Part shown: positions 1 through 11,247 of the stretch, in pieces | Numbering within the stretch: the first letter of the stretch is position 1 | Layout of the letters: the number at the start of each line of letters is the position of its first letter | Assembly (NCBI GenBank): GCA_013348845.1 | Contig: CP054675.1 | Location: forward strand, 310,001-374,000 | Source: Candidatus Tepidiaquacella proteinivora | Lineage (GTDB): Bacteria > Bacteroidota > Ignavibacteria > Tepidaquicellales > Tepidaquicellaceae | Length of the DNA stretch: 64,000 nt | Reading direction: 5' to 3' | Program-made: the position numbers and the translations under genes | The notes under the pieces: model-generated | Databases searched by the model: none | What the model saw: only the letters and a program-made list of their open reading frames with translations | Told to the model about the DNA's origin: nothing

Positions 1-549
1 AGCACCACCTTTATGAGTTAACACAATTCCTGTTCTTAAAACAACAGTTCTGATTCCTGCTTCTTTAGCTTTCATTGCTTCTTTTTCCCAGTTAATACAA
101 AGTTCAGGAATAAAACCTTTACCGGGAGGGGATTTTTCTGTAACCTTTTCTTTATAATCAAATCCATAATAGCCAATAGCAGACATATTAATGAATACCC
201 TTGGTTTATTCTTGCAGTCTTTCATTTGATTTACCAATTCTTTTGTAACATCGACTCTACTTGATATAAGAATTTTTTTATATTCGTCTGTCCATTTTCT
301 CTTTGAAATTGGGGCACCGGAAAAATTAATTACAGCGTATGAATCATCAAGTATATTTGAAATTGAATTTTTATTTTTTACTGGATAAAATTCATATATT
401 TCAATATTCTGATAATTGGATAATGTCTTTCTTGCGGTTTCCAAATTTCTCGTTAATAAATAAGGCTTATATCCCTTCTTTAAAACTTCATTCAGGAAAT
501 ATTTCCCTATTAAACCTGTCCCGCTGTTTATTATTATTTTTTTATTCAT
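1..549 (-). CDS. TIGR01777/SDR39U1-type NAD(P)-binding epimerase-like protein, C-terminus cut by window edge
   Basis: I translated the minus strand from the ATG at 547-549 and the frame stays open to base 1 (183 codons). The N-terminus is a Rossmann nucleotide-binding start with a degenerate glycine motif (NSGTGLIGKYF). It is followed by INFSGAPISKRKW and NMSAIGYYG, and VLRTGIVL lies near the window edge. These are the landmarks of the SDR39U1/YfcH (TIGR01777) family, which are atypical short-chain dehydrogenases of unknown substrate. Full-length members have about 300 residues, so roughly 115 residues lie outside the window. The gene is divergent from the activase gene at 730. Family assignment is firm; the function of the family is not known. 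Confidence 0.8.
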   Translation of the reverse strand, partial: MNKKIIINSGTGLIGKYFLNEVLKKGYKPYLLTRNLETARKTLSNYQNIEIYEFYPVKNKNSISNILDDSYAVINFSGAPISKRKWTDEYKKILISSRVDVTKELVNQMKDCKNKPRVFINMSAIGYYGFDYKEKVTEKSPPGKGFIPELCINWEKEAMKAKEAGIRTVVLRTGIVLTHKGGA

Positions 550-686
550 ATAATTAAAATACTCCTTTTTAATGCGATATTCAATAAATTCTGTTAATTT
601 TATATGTTGCGGGTAAATGATAAAATTTAAAAGTAATAAAAAGTTTAATTTAAATGATATTATGATGTATTAAATTAAGTTTTGAA

Positions 687-715
687 TTGAGTAGAAAATT
701 ATGATTACTTATAAT
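687..715 (+). promoter_or_regulatory. Sigma-70-like promoter for the acyl-CoA dehydratase activase gene
   Basis: TTGAGT at 687-692 and TATAAT at 710-715 are separated by exactly 17 nt. Transcription would start near 722, leaving only about 8 nt before the ATG at 730. The mRNA would therefore be nearly leaderless, and no Shine-Dalgarno sequence is visible. This is a by-eye prediction in AT-rich DNA. Confidence 0.45.
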
Positions 716-729
716 TATTTTTATATGAT

Positions 730-3700
730 ATGAACGAAAATGATATTATTATTGGAGTATGTATAGGAGCTTCTACAATTTCATTTGTGAAAGCAAAAAA
801 AGGGGGAAATTTAATAACAATAATTAATGTAGAATCTCTGGAACATCACGGAAATCCGAAAAAAGTTTTGAGTGATTATTTTAAGAAGTTGGAGACAGAG
901 AATTTTTCTGTTGTTTTTACGGGAAGAAAATTTAAGAATATAATTAATGGATTTAGTATCCCTGAACCAGAAGCAATAGAAACAGCTTTAAAATATCTTA
1001 AGTTAGATGGTAAATTTGATGTAATCGCAAGTCTTGGCGGAGAAAACTTTATAGTTTATACTTTGAATAAAAACGGCTCAATTCTCACTGTATTCACCGG
1101 TAATAAATGTGCATCTGGAACAGGGGAATTTTTTCTTCAACAGATTGGCAGGATGAATTTAAATGTCCAGCAGGCGATAAATCTATCTGAATCTGATAAA
1201 ATTTATAGGGTTTCCGGAAGGTGCAGTGTTTTTTGTAAAAGTGATTGTACACACGCTTTAAATAAGGGTATTCCCAAAGAGCAGGTTGTATCAGGGTTAA
1301 GTAAAATGATTGCTGATAAAGCACTTGAGCTTTTATCTAAACAAAAATCTAAAAATCTGCTTGTTATCGGTGGAGTATCTCAGAATAAAGGTGTCATAAA
1401 ATTTTTAAAAGAATCATATCCTGAATTATTTATACCGGCAGAAGCAACTTATTTTGAAGCACTTGGTGCTTGTGTGAAAGCAGCTGAAAAAGAATATAAA
1501 ATAGATATAAATAATTTATACAAGAAAGTTTCACACAATTTTACTTTTCTTACACCACTCGATAAAAACAGCATTAATGTAGTTTTTAAAGATATAAATA
1601 AATCCGAAGCAAAAGAAAATGATATATGTATTATTGGTTTAGATGTTGGATCTACGACAACGAAAGCTGTTTTATTAAGGGTTTCTGACAATGCAATTTT
1701 AGCATCAGAATATTTAAGAACAAATGGAAATCCTGTTGAAGCATCGATTGAATGTTATAAATCAATAAGGAATCAGGTAAAAGCCCCTGTAAAAATTATA
1801 GGGTTAGGTACGACTGGTTCTGGCAGATATATATCTGCATTACATGCTTTAACAGATGGGGTTATTAATGAAATAATTGCGCATGCAGTTGCTGCTGCAT
1901 ATTTTGATAAAGAAGTTGATACTATTTTCGAAATAGGTGGTCAGGATGCAAAATATACTTATCTGACAAATGGTATTGCAAGTGATTATGCAATGAATGA
2001 AGCGTGTTCTGCCGGTACTGGCTCTTTTCTTGAAGAAGCAGCTAAAGAATCTTTAAATATATATTATAAAGATATTGCTGATATTGCATTCACGGCTAAA
2101 AATCCAATTAATTTTAATGACCAATGTTCTGCTTTTATTTCAAGTGATATTAAAACTGCTACTCACGAAGGATTGCCTAAAGAAGATATTGTTGCCGGGT
2201 TGGTTTATTCTATTTGTATGAATTATACTAACAGGGTGAAGGGAAACAGAATAATCGGAAAAAAGATTTTTATGCAGGGTGGCGTATGTTATAATAAAGC
2301 TGTTCCTTATGCTATGGCAAATCTTATTGGTAAAGAAATAATTGTTCCGCCTGAACCCGGATTAATGGGTGCATTTGGTGTTGCACTTGAAGTAAAAAGG
2401 AGGATTGAGCTTAAGTTACTTGAGGCTAAGGAATTTAATCTTGATGAATTGATTAATAGAGAATTTAAATATTTAAATAATTTTGAATGTGCAGGTGGTG
2501 CAGAAAAATGTGATAGAAAATGTAAAATTTCTTTAATTGAGGTTGAAGGTAAGAAGTATCCTTTTGGAGGAGCATGTAGCAAGTATTATAATGAACGAAT
2601 GAATTTCCGAAGCAATCCTAATAAATATAATTTAGTCAAGTTAAGACAACAATATATATTCGAAAAATACTCAACGGATTTAATTTCAGTTGACACAGGC
2701 AAAAAAATTGGTATATCTAAAAGTTTTCTGACAAATACTTTATATCCTTTATATTATTTATTTTTTACTAAACTTGGCTTTAAAGTTATATTATCTGACA
2801 AAGTTGATAGCAAAGGGGCAGATAAAATCAGAACATCATATTGTTATCCGGTTGAAATAGCGCATGGATTATTTCAGGATTTACTTGAGAAAAAGGTTGA
2901 TTATATTTTTATCCCGCATATTACACAGATGGATTTAAAATCAGATGAGAAATACAGCAGACTTTGCGTTTTTGTTCAGGCAGAAAGTTATTATCTGAAA
3001 TCTACTTTTGGTGAAGAAATTAATGCAAAACTTCTTAGCCCCATTATAGATTTTTCATTATCAACAGATGAAATTAAAAAAACATTTATCAGGATAGGTT
3101 TAGAATTAAACAAGAAGAAAGACGAATCAACAGTAGCGTTTGAATTTGCTTATGAAAGATATAATGAAATGTTAAAAGATTTTAAGGAAATAGGTAAAGA
3201 GGTTATTTCTGAACTTGAAAAATCTCCTGACAGATTTGGGGTTGTATTATTCGGAAGGTCTTATAATGCTTATGCAAATGAAGCTAATCTAAATGTTCCA
3301 CATAAATTTGCTTCAAGAAATATTCTGATTATTCCAAATGATTTTCTCCCTTCTGATGATTATCCATCGTATGAAAATATGTATTGGGCAAGTGGTCATC
3401 AAATTCTTCGCTCTGCAAGGTATGTAAGAAATCATAAACAACTCTTCGGTTTATATATTACCAATTTTTCCTGTGGTCCTGATTCGTTTATTATTCCTTA
3501 TTTCAGACGAATTATGGGTAAAAAACCTTCGTTAACACTTGAACTTGACAGCCATTCTGCAGATGTCGGAATTGATACAAGGATTGAAGCAGCCCTTGAT
3601 ATTATTAGAAATTATATAGAATTAACTAAAACTGAAGTTAAAGTTAAAGAAGCAGAACATAAGTCAGAAGTAAAAATAATAAATGATTTAGGGAAATTAT

Positions 3701-5010
3701 TTGTAAGTGATAAGGATGGTAATTTGCATAGCATCAACTCAAAAAATATTGAAGTTATCATTCCTTCTATGGGTAGATTTTCTTCAAGTGCATTTGCTGC
3801 AATTTTCAATTCTTTGGGTATTCGTAGTAAATCTTTGCCAGTCCCGACTTTCAATACTTTGAAATTAGGTAGAAATGTTACTACCTGTAAAGAATGTCTG
3901 CCTTTTATTCTTACAACGGGTTCTATGTTAGAGTATGTGAACAGCAGAAAGAATGGTGATATTAGTCTATTCTTTATGCCGCACGGTTTTGGTCCTTGCA
4001 GGCAGGGGCAATATTTTATTATGCTCAAGGATATTATTAAAAATTTAGGCTTGAATAATGTTGCTATTTTAACTATGAATGATGAAGAAGCATTTACTGA
4101 TTTTGGTGAAAACTTCTTCCTGAAAGGGTGGATTGCTTTACTCATATCAGATGTTGTTCACGATATAGAAAGCACGATTAATACACTTGCTTATAATAAA
4201 GAGGAATCTTTGAAATTATTAAATCAGGAGTGGGAAAAGATATTAGAGGTTATAAGTAAGGGAAATCAGAAAGAACTTTTTAAACAACTCGAAAAGACAG
4301 CTCAAAATTTATCTTCAGTCAAAATAAAGACCCCACTTGAAGAAGCAAAATTTATTTCTTTAATAGGGGAAATTTATGTGCGGAGAGAAGAGTTTTCAAG
4401 ATTTGATTTAATTAAGTTGCTTACGGAAAAAGAGTTTGTAATTAAAACAGCACCTGTTTCTGAATATATTTATTATAGTAATTATTTGATCAGAAAGAAA
4501 ATTATAAATAACTTATCTGTTAAGGAAAGATTTAGAATTATATTGAAAGATAAATATCAAAGATATCTTGAATGGAAAATAAAAAATATTTTTTCTAAGT
4601 CCGGATTATATAAATATGAACTGGTTGATATTGATAAGACAATGGAATATGGAAAAAGTATAATCTCTGATAAACTGATAGGGGAGACTATATTAACAAC
4701 AGGTCTTGGATTGCGTGAAATTATTGATGATTCCTGCGGTGTTATTTCTATTGGTCCTTTTAATTGTATCCCGAGTAGAGTATCAGATGCTTTGCTAAAT
4801 AAGGAAATGACAATTGAAAATAAATACAGATTAGGGAAGATTAAGCATAATGGTCTGGATAATAGTATTTACTATTTACCATTTCTTTATGTTGAAACAG
4901 ACGGAAATCCATATCCGCAAATAACACAATCGAAAATTGAGATTTTTATTATGCAGGCAGAAAAACTGCATAAAGAATTATTATTGAAAAAGAAAAAGTT
5001 AAAATCTTAA
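730..5010 (+). CDS. Giant BadF/HgdC-type acyl-CoA dehydratase activase fused to a dehydratase-like (DUF2229) region
   Basis: The 1426-aa protein has two ASKHA ATPase domains in tandem. The first (about residues 5-265) has a weak phosphate loop (IGASTIS). The second (about 300-575) has a canonical one (IGLDVGSTTTK, near 302-313). Each carries the CxxGTG-type cysteine loop (CASGTG near 127, CSAGTG near 426) and a second cysteine motif (RCSVFCKSDC, QCSAFISSD), as in the [4Fe-4S] site of 2-hydroxyglutaryl-CoA dehydratase activators. A DUF2229-like region starts near 660, and a cysteine-bearing C-terminal part includes TCKECLPF near 1052. Related activases use ATP to send one electron to a 2-hydroxyacyl-CoA dehydratase or benzoyl-CoA reductase. 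No separate dehydratase subunit is in the window, so the true substrate is unknown. The gene is single and convergent with secA, with 8 bp between stops. Confidence 0.85.
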   Translation: MNENDIIIGVCIGASTISFVKAKKGGNLITIINVESLEHHGNPKKVLSDYFKKLETENFSVVFTGRKFKNIINGFSIPEPEAIETALKYLKLDGKFDVIASLGGENFIVYTLNKNGSILTVFTGNKCASGTGEFFLQQIGRMNLNVQQAINLSESDKIYRVSGRCSVFCKSDCTHALNKGIPKEQVVSGLSKMIADKALELLSKQKSKNLLVIGGVSQNKGVIKFLKESYPELFIPAEATYFEALGACVKAAEKEYKIDINNLYKKVSHNFTFLTPLDKNSINVVFKDINKSEAKENDICIIGLDVGSTTTKAVLLRVSDNAILASEYLRTNGNPVEASIECYKSIRNQVKAPVKIIGLGTTGSGRYISALHALTDGVINEIIAHAVAAAYFDKEVDTIFEIGGQDAKYTYLTNGIASDYAMNEACSAGTGSFLEEAAKESLNIYYKDIADIAFTAKNPINFNDQCSAFISSDIKTATHEGLPKEDIVAGLVYSICMNYTNRVKGNRIIGKKIFMQGGVCYNKAVPYAMANLIGKEIIVPPEPGLMGAFGVALEVKRRIELKLLEAKEFNLDELINREFKYLNNFECAGGAEKCDRKCKISLIEVEGKKYPFGGACSKYYNERMNFRSNPNKYNLVKLRQQYIFEKYSTDLISVDTGKKIGISKSFLTNTLYPLYYLFFTKLGFKVILSDKVDSKGADKIRTSYCYPVEIAHGLFQDLLEKKVDYIFIPHITQMDLKSDEKYSRLCVFVQAESYYLKSTFGEEINAKLLSPIIDFSLSTDEIKKTFIRIGLELNKKKDESTVAFEFAYERYNEMLKDFKEIGKEVISELEKSPDRFGVVLFGRSYNAYANEANLNVPHKFASRNILIIPNDFLPSDDYPSYENMYWASGHQILRSARYVRNHKQLFGLYITNFSCGPDSFIIPYFRRIMGKKPSLTLELDSHSADVGIDTRIEAALDIIRNYIELTKTEVKVKEAEHKSEVKIINDLGKLFVSDKDGNLHSINSKNIEVIIPSMGRFSSSAFAAIFNSLGIRSKSLPVPTFNTLKLGRNVTTCKECLPFILTTGSMLEYVNSRKNGDISLFFMPHGFGPCRQGQYFIMLKDIIKNLGLNNVAILTMNDEEAFTDFGENFFLKGWIALLISDVVHDIESTINTLAYNKEESLKLLNQEWEKILEVISKGNQKELFKQLEKTAQNLSSVKIKTPLEEAKFISLIGEIYVRREEFSRFDLIKLLTEKEFVIKTAPVSEYIYYSNYLIRKKIINNLSVKERFRIILKDKYQRYLEWKIKNIFSKSGLYKYELVDIDKTMEYGKSIISDKLIGETILTTGLGLREIIDDSCGVISIGPFNCIPSRVSDALLNKEMTIENKYRLGKIKHNGLDNSIYYLPFLYVETDGNPYPQITQSKIEIFIMQAEKLHKELLLKKKKLKS

Positions 5011-5018
5011 AATATATA

Positions 5019-8000
5019 TTATCCTAATTTCCCGTGACAATTTTTATACTTTTTCCCGCTACCACAGGGGCAGGGGTCATTTCTTCCAACTTTCGGACCG
5101 ACTTTTATTGGTTGCCTTTTACCTGTTCTCGCAGCTTCACTTTCTACCGGTTGTAGATTGTCAACAAAACCCATTCCATCAGCAGTTTCGTGTTGTGTTC
5201 TTAAAGCAGAACGGTTTACTTCTTTTGGTCCTCTCTTTGCTATTTCTTCTGGTGTTTGAACTGTGAATTTAAATATAAAGTTAATTACTTCTGTTGATAT
5301 AGAATCTAACATTTCATCAAATAACCTGAATCCATCTATCTTATATTCTATTAATGGGTCTTTTTGTCCATAAGCGCGGAAGTTTATCCCTTCTTTTAAG
5401 TCATCCATCTCTCTGAGATGTTCTTTCCATTTCTCATCAATAACTGATAACATCGCGAATCTTTCTAACCTTGCCATTAATTCACTTCCATACCTTTTTT
5501 CCTTTCGCTCATAGAATGCCCTTGCTTCTTTCAAAATCAATGTTATTAATCCTTCTTCTCCTTGTTTCTGAAATTCTTCTTTTGTAAGATTCAGTCTAAC
5601 TAAAAACATTCTTTGCACTTCATTCTTAAGCCCCTCATAATCAAGGTCTTTATAATAACTTCTTACCAGCTTTTCAACTTCTTTTTCAACCATTTCAAAT
5701 ATCTGGTCTTTTAATCTTTCACCCATTAATGCTTGTCTTCGCCTTGTATAAATAATCTCTCTTTGTTGATTCATAACATTGTCATATTCAAGCAATCTTT
5801 TCCTTATTGCAAAATTGTTTTCCTCAACTTTTTTCTGTGCTCTTTCAACTGATTTAGTAATCCATTTATGCTCAATAGGTTTACCTTCTTCCATTCCGAG
5901 TTTTTGCATTACGCCCGTAATTCTTTCGCTACCAAATAAACGCATTAAATCATCTTCAAGAGAAATATAAAACCTTGAAGAACCAGGGTCGCCCTGTCTT
6001 CCGGCGCGACCCCTCAATTGTCTGTCAATTCTTCTTGATTCATGCCGCTCAGTTCCAATTATATGTAATCCACCCACATCTGCTACGCCTGGTCCGAGTT
6101 TGATATCTGTTCCTCTTCCAGCCATATTAGTTGCTATTGTAACTGCACCCGGCAAACCAGCATTTGCAATAATTTGTGCTTCCCTTTGATGTTGTTTTGC
6201 GTTTAATACTTCATGAGGAATACCCCTTCTTTTTAACATCCTTGAAATGGTTTCTGAAACTTCCACAGATGTAGTTCCAACCAGCACAGGCCTTTTTATA
6301 CGCCTCATTTCTTCTATTTCATTGATAACTGCATTATACTTTTCTCGTTTAGTTCGGTAAATCTGGTCTTCAAAATCAGTTCTGATACAAGGTTTATTTG
6401 TTGGAATAACTACTACATCAAGTTTATATATTTCAAAAAATTCTGTTGCTTCAGTTTCTGCTGTACCAGTCATCCCGGCAAGTTTCTTATATAATCTAAA
6501 GTAATTCTGCAATGTAATTGTTGCAAGTGTTTGAGTATCCTTTTCTACTTTAACTCCTTCTTTAGCTTCAATCGCTTGATGTAATCCTTCTGAATATCTT
6601 CTTCCGTGTAGAATTCTACCTGTAAATTCATCGACAATCATAATTTTACCATCCTGAACGACATATTCTACATCCTTTTCGTAAAGAGCATAGGCTTTTA
6701 ACAGTTGATGAACTGTATGCAATCTATCGCTTTTTTCTGAATAAACTTTGTAAAGTTCTTCCTTCTTTGCTTCTTTCTCACTTTCAGTAAAAGATTCATT
6801 ATTTTCAATTGCAGCAATTTCAGTACCTAAATCCGGTAATACAAAGAAATCTTTTTCTGTGGTTGATGGAGCTAAGAATTCCCTTCCTTTTTCAGTTAAA
6901 TCAGTAACATGATTTTTTTCATCAATAATGAAATATAATTCGTCATCAACAATATGCATTTCTCTGGCTTTATCTCTGCTGTAATAAGTCTCTGCATCTT
7001 GCATTATTTTTTTAAGATTAGGATCTGATATAAGTTTTTGTAATTTTTTATGCTTTGGTAAACCGTGATATGCTCTTAATAAATATAATCCGATTTTGTC
7101 GATTTCTTCTTTTGTTAATTCTGATTCAGGTTTTTCCAGTATTTTTTCAACCTGTGAAGTTATCGAATTTATTAATGATTTTTGTGCTTCAACTAATCGT
7201 TTTATTCTCGGGTTCATTTCATCATATTTGTGTGTTGGTGCGTCAACAGGACCCGAGATTATAAGAGGTGTTCTGGCTTCATCAATTAAAACAGAATCCA
7301 CTTCATCAACAATTGCATAATAGTGTTTTCTTTGCACCATATGTTCCGCATCTACAACCATATTATCGCGTAGGTAATCAAAACCAAATTCATTATTTGT
7401 TCCATAAGTTATATCACAATTATACATCTTTTTTCTTTCCTCTGAATCCATATCATTTAAAATAACGCCAACTGTCAGACCATGAAACTTGAAAATTTCA
7501 CCCATCCATTCACTATCTCTTTTAGCAAGATAATCGTTTACTGTAACAAGATGAACGCCTCTGCCGGATAATGCATTAAGGAAAAGTGGTAGTGTTGCGA
7601 CTAATGTTTTTCCTTCACCAGTTGCCATTTCAGCAATTTTTCCCTGATGCAATACCACACCACCAATGAGCTGAACATCAAATGGAACCATATCCCACCT
7701 GACTTTTATACCAGCAGCTGTCCATTCTTTACCAAGTAAGCGTCTGCATGTATCTTTTACGATAGCAAATGCTTCAGGTAAAAGTTCATCTAATATTTCC
7801 GCAAGCTCTTCTTCATATTGTTTTTCAAGGTCTTCAATCTCATCATATATTTTATTCCTATCTTCATAATGTATATCTTCTTTGAGTTTATCTTTCCTGA
7901 CAGCAATTTCATTCTCAATATCGCCAACTCTTTCTTTAATACGATTTTTTAATTCCTGTGTTTTATTTCTTAATTCTTCATCAGTTAGATCTTTGAAACC

Positions 8001-8096
8001 TTCGTAAATACGATTAATCTCATCGATGATTGGTTGAATTTCTTTTACATCTTTCTCGTGTTTTGTAGGAAAAAGTTTATATAATAATTTTAACAT
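5019..8096 (-). CDS. secA: Preprotein translocase ATPase SecA
   Basis: This is the SecA motor that drives Sec-dependent export through SecYEG. The 1025-aa product shows the nucleotide-binding motifs MATGEGKTL and [16 protein letters not shown], the second motor-domain motifs [11 protein letters not shown] and [12 protein letters not shown], and a C-terminal zinc-binding tail [13 protein letters not shown]. It is about 120 residues longer than the E. coli protein. The extra length is a charged helical insertion near residues 50-95 and another after [13 protein letters not shown]; long SecA proteins of this kind are usual in the Bacteroidota/Chlorobiota/Ignavibacteriota group. The signal-peptide proteins and type IX cargo in this window depend on it. 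It is divergent from rpsU across 297 bp that hold no gene. Confidence 0.98.
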   Translation of the reverse strand: MLKLLYKLFPTKHEKDVKEIQPIIDEINRIYEGFKDLTDEELRNKTQELKNRIKERVGDIENEIAVRKDKLKEDIHYEDRNKIYDEIEDLEKQYEEELAEILDELLPEAFAIVKDTCRRLLGKEWTAAGIKVRWDMVPFDVQLIGGVVLHQGKIAEMATGEGKTLVATLPLFLNALSGRGVHLVTVNDYLAKRDSEWMGEIFKFHGLTVGVILNDMDSEERKKMYNCDITYGTNNEFGFDYLRDNMVVDAEHMVQRKHYYAIVDEVDSVLIDEARTPLIISGPVDAPTHKYDEMNPRIKRLVEAQKSLINSITSQVEKILEKPESELTKEEIDKIGLYLLRAYHGLPKHKKLQKLISDPNLKKIMQDAETYYSRDKAREMHIVDDELYFIIDEKNHVTDLTEKGREFLAPSTTEKDFFVLPDLGTEIAAIENNESFTESEKEAKKEELYKVYSEKSDRLHTVHQLLKAYALYEKDVEYVVQDGKIMIVDEFTGRILHGRRYSEGLHQAIEAKEGVKVEKDTQTLATITLQNYFRLYKKLAGMTGTAETEATEFFEIYKLDVVVIPTNKPCIRTDFEDQIYRTKREKYNAVINEIEEMRRIKRPVLVGTTSVEVSETISRMLKRRGIPHEVLNAKQHQREAQIIANAGLPGAVTIATNMAGRGTDIKLGPGVADVGGLHIIGTERHESRRIDRQLRGRAGRQGDPGSSRFYISLEDDLMRLFGSERITGVMQKLGMEEGKPIEHKWITKSVERAQKKVEENNFAIRKRLLEYDNVMNQQREIIYTRRRQALMGERLKDQIFEMVEKEVEKLVRSYYKDLDYEGLKNEVQRMFLVRLNLTKEEFQKQGEEGLITLILKEARAFYERKEKRYGSELMARLERFAMLSVIDEKWKEHLREMDDLKEGINFRAYGQKDPLIEYKIDGFRLFDEMLDSISTEVINFIFKFTVQTPEEIAKRGPKEVNRSALRTQHETADGMGFVDNLQPVESEAARTGKRQPIKVGPKVGRNDPCPCGSGKKYKNCHGKLG

Positions 8097-8393
8097 ATTT
8101 AAATCTATATTAAATCAATGAAATATTTTATAAAATATTATTCAATTTAATCATTTAATTATTTATAAAGTATGCATAAAGAATTAATATTTTTAGAATT
8201 ATGTAATAAATATATTTCAAAATGAATATTTTAAAACAATATTTTTATTAAGTTGCATATAACAATAAGTTTTTATTTTAGCAGGAAATTTCTTTGAAAG
8301 ATGTGATAAAATCATACATTGAAATATTTAAATAAAATTAGTAATTTTAGTAATAATTTTATTAAAAATTAAAAAAGAAAGAGGTAATACCTA

Positions 8394-8591
8394 TTGATTA
8401 AAGTGGTAATTCAGGATAATGAGTCTATTGACAGAGCTCTAAAAAGATTCAAAAAGAAATATGAGAAGTCCGGAATTTTAAAAGAGGTAAGAAAACGAAT
8501 GCATTATGTAAAACCATCTGTTGAAAGAAAAATGAAAAGAGATAGAGCTGTCAGAAAAGCAAGAAGACTCATCGATGAAGAAAACATTTAA
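8394..8591 (+). CDS. rpsU: Small ribosomal subunit protein bS21
   Basis: This 65-aa basic protein is a typical bS21, starting IKVVIQDNESIDRALKRFKK and ending in a lysine/arginine-rich tail. bS21 binds the 30S subunit near the anti-Shine-Dalgarno region and helps initiation. The start is TTG at 8394, preceded by a good ribosome-binding site (AGAGGT at 8381-8386); no ATG fits the family N-terminus. It is followed by an intrinsic terminator, so it is probably transcribed alone. A possible promoter (TTGAAA at 8319, TAATTT at 8342, 17-nt spacer) is weak. Confidence 0.96.
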   Translation: MIKVVIQDNESIDRALKRFKKKYEKSGILKEVRKRMHYVKPSVERKMKRDRAVRKARRLIDEENI

Positions 8592-8612
8592 TTATTGATT
8601 TTTTGTATTAAC

Positions 8613-8658
8613 ACCCACTTGAGATTTATGAAAACTCCTGTGGGTTTTTTATTTTTTT
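8613..8658 (+). terminator. Intrinsic terminator after rpsU
   Basis: ACCCAC at 8613-8618 pairs with GTGGGT at 8640-8645. An inner GAG/CTC pairing lies across a 2-nt internal mismatch, and the stem runs straight into a T-rich tract (TTTTTTATTTTTTT). Stem plus U-tract directly downstream of a stop codon is the standard form. Confidence 0.88.
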
Positions 8659-8700
8659 AAAAATTAGTAATTTAAGTTATTCGATTATATAAGATTTATT

Positions 8701-9243
8701 ATGAAAGTTGATAATAAAAACAGAGGCAAAGATTATCAGTTATATATACCTTATAGTAAAGTTAAGAAAAAAGTTAAGGAAATTGCAAACAAAATTAATA
8801 AGCAATATAAAGGTAAGACCCCGATTTTTATAGGTGTGCTTAATGGTGCTTTTATGTTTATGGCTGATTTATTGAAAGAAATAAAAATTGACTGTGAAGT
8901 AGATTTTTATAAACTTTCAAGTTATGGAGATGATAAAATAAGCTCTGGTCAGGTTAAATCACTAAAAGAATTAAACTGTGAAGTGCATAACCGACATATT
9001 ATTATAGTTGAAGATATAATTGATTCCGGATTATCTATTCAATATATCAGGAATGATATTTCGAAGGAAAAGCCGAAATCTTTAAAAGTGGTAGCATTAC
9101 TTTTTAAGAACGGTGTCTCAAAACTTGATTTCAAAGTTGATTATGTTGGATTCAGAATACCTAATAAATTTGTTGTTGGATATGGATTAGATTATGCACA
9201 GAAGTATAGAAATTTAAAGGGTATTTATGTTTTAAAAAATTAA
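8701..9243 (+). CDS. hpt: Hypoxanthine phosphoribosyltransferase
   Basis: The 180-aa protein has the type I phosphoribosyltransferase fold. It shows FIGVLNGAFMF near residue 43 and the PRPP-binding loop VEDIIDSGLS near 101-110, then VDYVGFRIPNKFVVGYGLDY at the purine-binding C-terminal end. It salvages hypoxanthine and guanine to IMP and GMP using PRPP, in the cytoplasm. It sits 13 bp upstream of ftsH, the same hpt(-tilS)-ftsH order found in many bacteria, though tilS is absent here. The length is normal for the family. Confidence 0.95.
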   Translation: MKVDNKNRGKDYQLYIPYSKVKKKVKEIANKINKQYKGKTPIFIGVLNGAFMFMADLLKEIKIDCEVDFYKLSSYGDDKISSGQVKSLKELNCEVHNRHIIIVEDIIDSGLSIQYIRNDISKEKPKSLKVVALLFKNGVSKLDFKVDYVGFRIPNKFVVGYGLDYAQKYRNLKGIYVLKN

Positions 9244-9256
9244 AGTTTTCAAATAA

Positions 9257-11239
9257 ATGACAAATCAGGATAAAAATAATAAAGAACAAATACCAAAAAA
9301 GAATAGTGATTTCAATTGGAATAGAGTGGCTCGAATTGTATTAATTTGGACATTCGTTCTGATTGGTTTATATTTTCTTGTTATATATACGAAAGGAACG
9401 GATTCCAAATCCACTTCAATATCTTATGACCAATTTCTGAAATTACTTGATAGTAATAAAATTCAATCGGCGGAAATCAGAATACAGGCAGATAAGAGTT
9501 ATGAATTCATTGGCAAATTAAAAAAGCCCGAAGCTATTGAAGGTAAAAATGTGATGATAGAAAGGATTAGTGTTTTATTACCAAACGATGAAACTCTTAT
9601 AAGGAACATTAGGGAAAAAGGTATCAGTCCATTAGAATTTAAATCTGAAGAATCTGGCTGGTTTAACGTTGTTATGAATATTCTGCCATGGGTTCTTATA
9701 ATAGGATTTTGGATTTTTCTTATGAGAAGAATGAATGCAAGTGCTGGTAATGCTAAAGGAATATTTTCTTTTGGTAAGTCAAGAGCAAAATTAATGAGCG
9801 AATCTTCAGTCAAAGTAACTTTTGAAGATGTCGCAGGTGCAGATGAAGCAAAACAGGAATTACAGGAAATTATAGAGTTCTTAAAAAATCCTTCTAAATT
9901 TCAAAAGTTAGGTGGAAAAATTCCAAGAGGGGTGCTTTTATTAGGACCGCCCGGCACTGGAAAAACATTACTTGCAAGAGCTGTTGCTGGTGAAGCTGGT
10001 GTACCTTTCTTTTCAATCAGTGGTGCTGATTTTGTTGAAATGTTTGTTGGAGTGGGTGCATCAAGAGTTAGGGATTTATTTGACCAGGGTAAGAAAAATG
10101 CTCCTTGTATTATTTTTATTGATGAAATTGATGCTGTCGGAAGACATAGAGGTGCAGGTTTAGGGGGTGGCCACGATGAAAGAGAGCAGACTTTAAATCA
10201 GTTATTGATTGAAATGGATGGCTTCGAGCAAAATAGTGGTGTTATAATTATAGCAGCGACTAACAGACCAGATATACTTGATCCTGCTTTATTAAGACCT
10301 GGTAGATTTGATAGACAGGTTGTTGTAGATTTTCCTGATGTTAAAGGCAGAGAAGGTATTCTTAAAGTACATACAAGAAAAATTCCTTTAGCTCCTGATG
10401 TAAGATTGGATATTATTGCGAAAGGTACCCCCGGTTTCTCAGGAGCAGATTTAGCAAATCTTGTTAATGAAGCTGCATTAATGGCAGCCCGGAATAATTC
10501 CGATGTTGTAACGATGAGAGATTTAGAAAATGCCAAAGATAAAGTTTTGATGGGAACAGAAAGAAGAAGTTTAATAATTTCTGAAAAGGAAAAAAAGACA
10601 ACAGCTTATCACGAAGCCGGTCATGTTTTAGTAGCTAAGATGATTCCTGAAGCAGACCCGGTTCATAAAGTAACAATAATACCAAGAGGAAGAGCATTAG
10701 GAATTACAACTTACCTTCCGATGGATGAAAAACATACTTACTCAAAAGAATATCTTGAAGCTATGATTGCTTACGCGATGGGTGGTAGAGCAGCAGAAAA
10801 ACTTGTATTTAATGAATATACTACGGGTGCGAAAAATGATATTGATAGAGCTACAGCGCTTGCGAGAAAAATGGTATGTGATTATGGTATGAGTGAGAAA
10901 TTAGGACCTATTGCTTATGGAAACAAGGAGGAAGAAGTATTTTTAGGGAAAGAAATATATCAACATAAGAATTATAGTGAAGCGACACAAATAGTAATTG
11001 ATGAAGAGGTTAAAAAGACAGTACAGGCAGGAATGGATAGGGCATATAATATATTAAAGAACAATATAGATAAACTTCACGCTTTAGTTGATGCATTAAT
11101 GGAACGGGAAATTCTTGATTCTGAAGAAATTGATAAAGTTCTGAAAGGGGAAAAGTTACCACCCCCAAAACCTGATAATGACATATATTCTGGAATTGAA
11201 GAAAAATCTGAACCTGAAAAGGAAAATAAAAATCAATAA
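9257..11239 (+). CDS. ftsH: ATP-dependent zinc metalloprotease FtsH
   Basis: This membrane-anchored AAA+ protease degrades misassembled membrane proteins and regulatory factors. The first membrane segment lies near residues 24-44 and the second near 138-157, with a periplasmic domain between them. The AAA domain shows Walker A GPPGTGKT near 230, Walker [12 protein letters not shown], and the second region of homology ending RPGRFDRQ. The zinc site is HEAGH at 452-456, with an acidic third ligand in [13 protein letters not shown]. The acidic, proline-rich C-terminal tail is variable in the family. It is co-oriented with hpt and probably co-transcribed. Confidence 0.98.
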   Translation: MTNQDKNNKEQIPKKNSDFNWNRVARIVLIWTFVLIGLYFLVIYTKGTDSKSTSISYDQFLKLLDSNKIQSAEIRIQADKSYEFIGKLKKPEAIEGKNVMIERISVLLPNDETLIRNIREKGISPLEFKSEESGWFNVVMNILPWVLIIGFWIFLMRRMNASAGNAKGIFSFGKSRAKLMSESSVKVTFEDVAGADEAKQELQEIIEFLKNPSKFQKLGGKIPRGVLLLGPPGTGKTLLARAVAGEAGVPFFSISGADFVEMFVGVGASRVRDLFDQGKKNAPCIIFIDEIDAVGRHRGAGLGGGHDEREQTLNQLLIEMDGFEQNSGVIIIAATNRPDILDPALLRPGRFDRQVVVDFPDVKGREGILKVHTRKIPLAPDVRLDIIAKGTPGFSGADLANLVNEAALMAARNNSDVVTMRDLENAKDKVLMGTERRSLIISEKEKKTTAYHEAGHVLVAKMIPEADPVHKVTIIPRGRALGITTYLPMDEKHTYSKEYLEAMIAYAMGGRAAEKLVFNEYTTGAKNDIDRATALARKMVCDYGMSEKLGPIAYGNKEEEVFLGKEIYQHKNYSEATQIVIDEEVKKTVQAGMDRAYNILKNNIDKLHALVDALMEREILDSEEIDKVLKGEKLPPPKPDNDIYSGIEEKSEPEKENKNQ

Positions 11240-11247
11240 TTGTAAAG

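Noticed and set aside
3612-4145. 177-codon minus-strand open frame inside the activase gene
   Set aside because: It is antisense to a conserved cysteine-bearing part of the activase, has no recognisable domain and no start signals.
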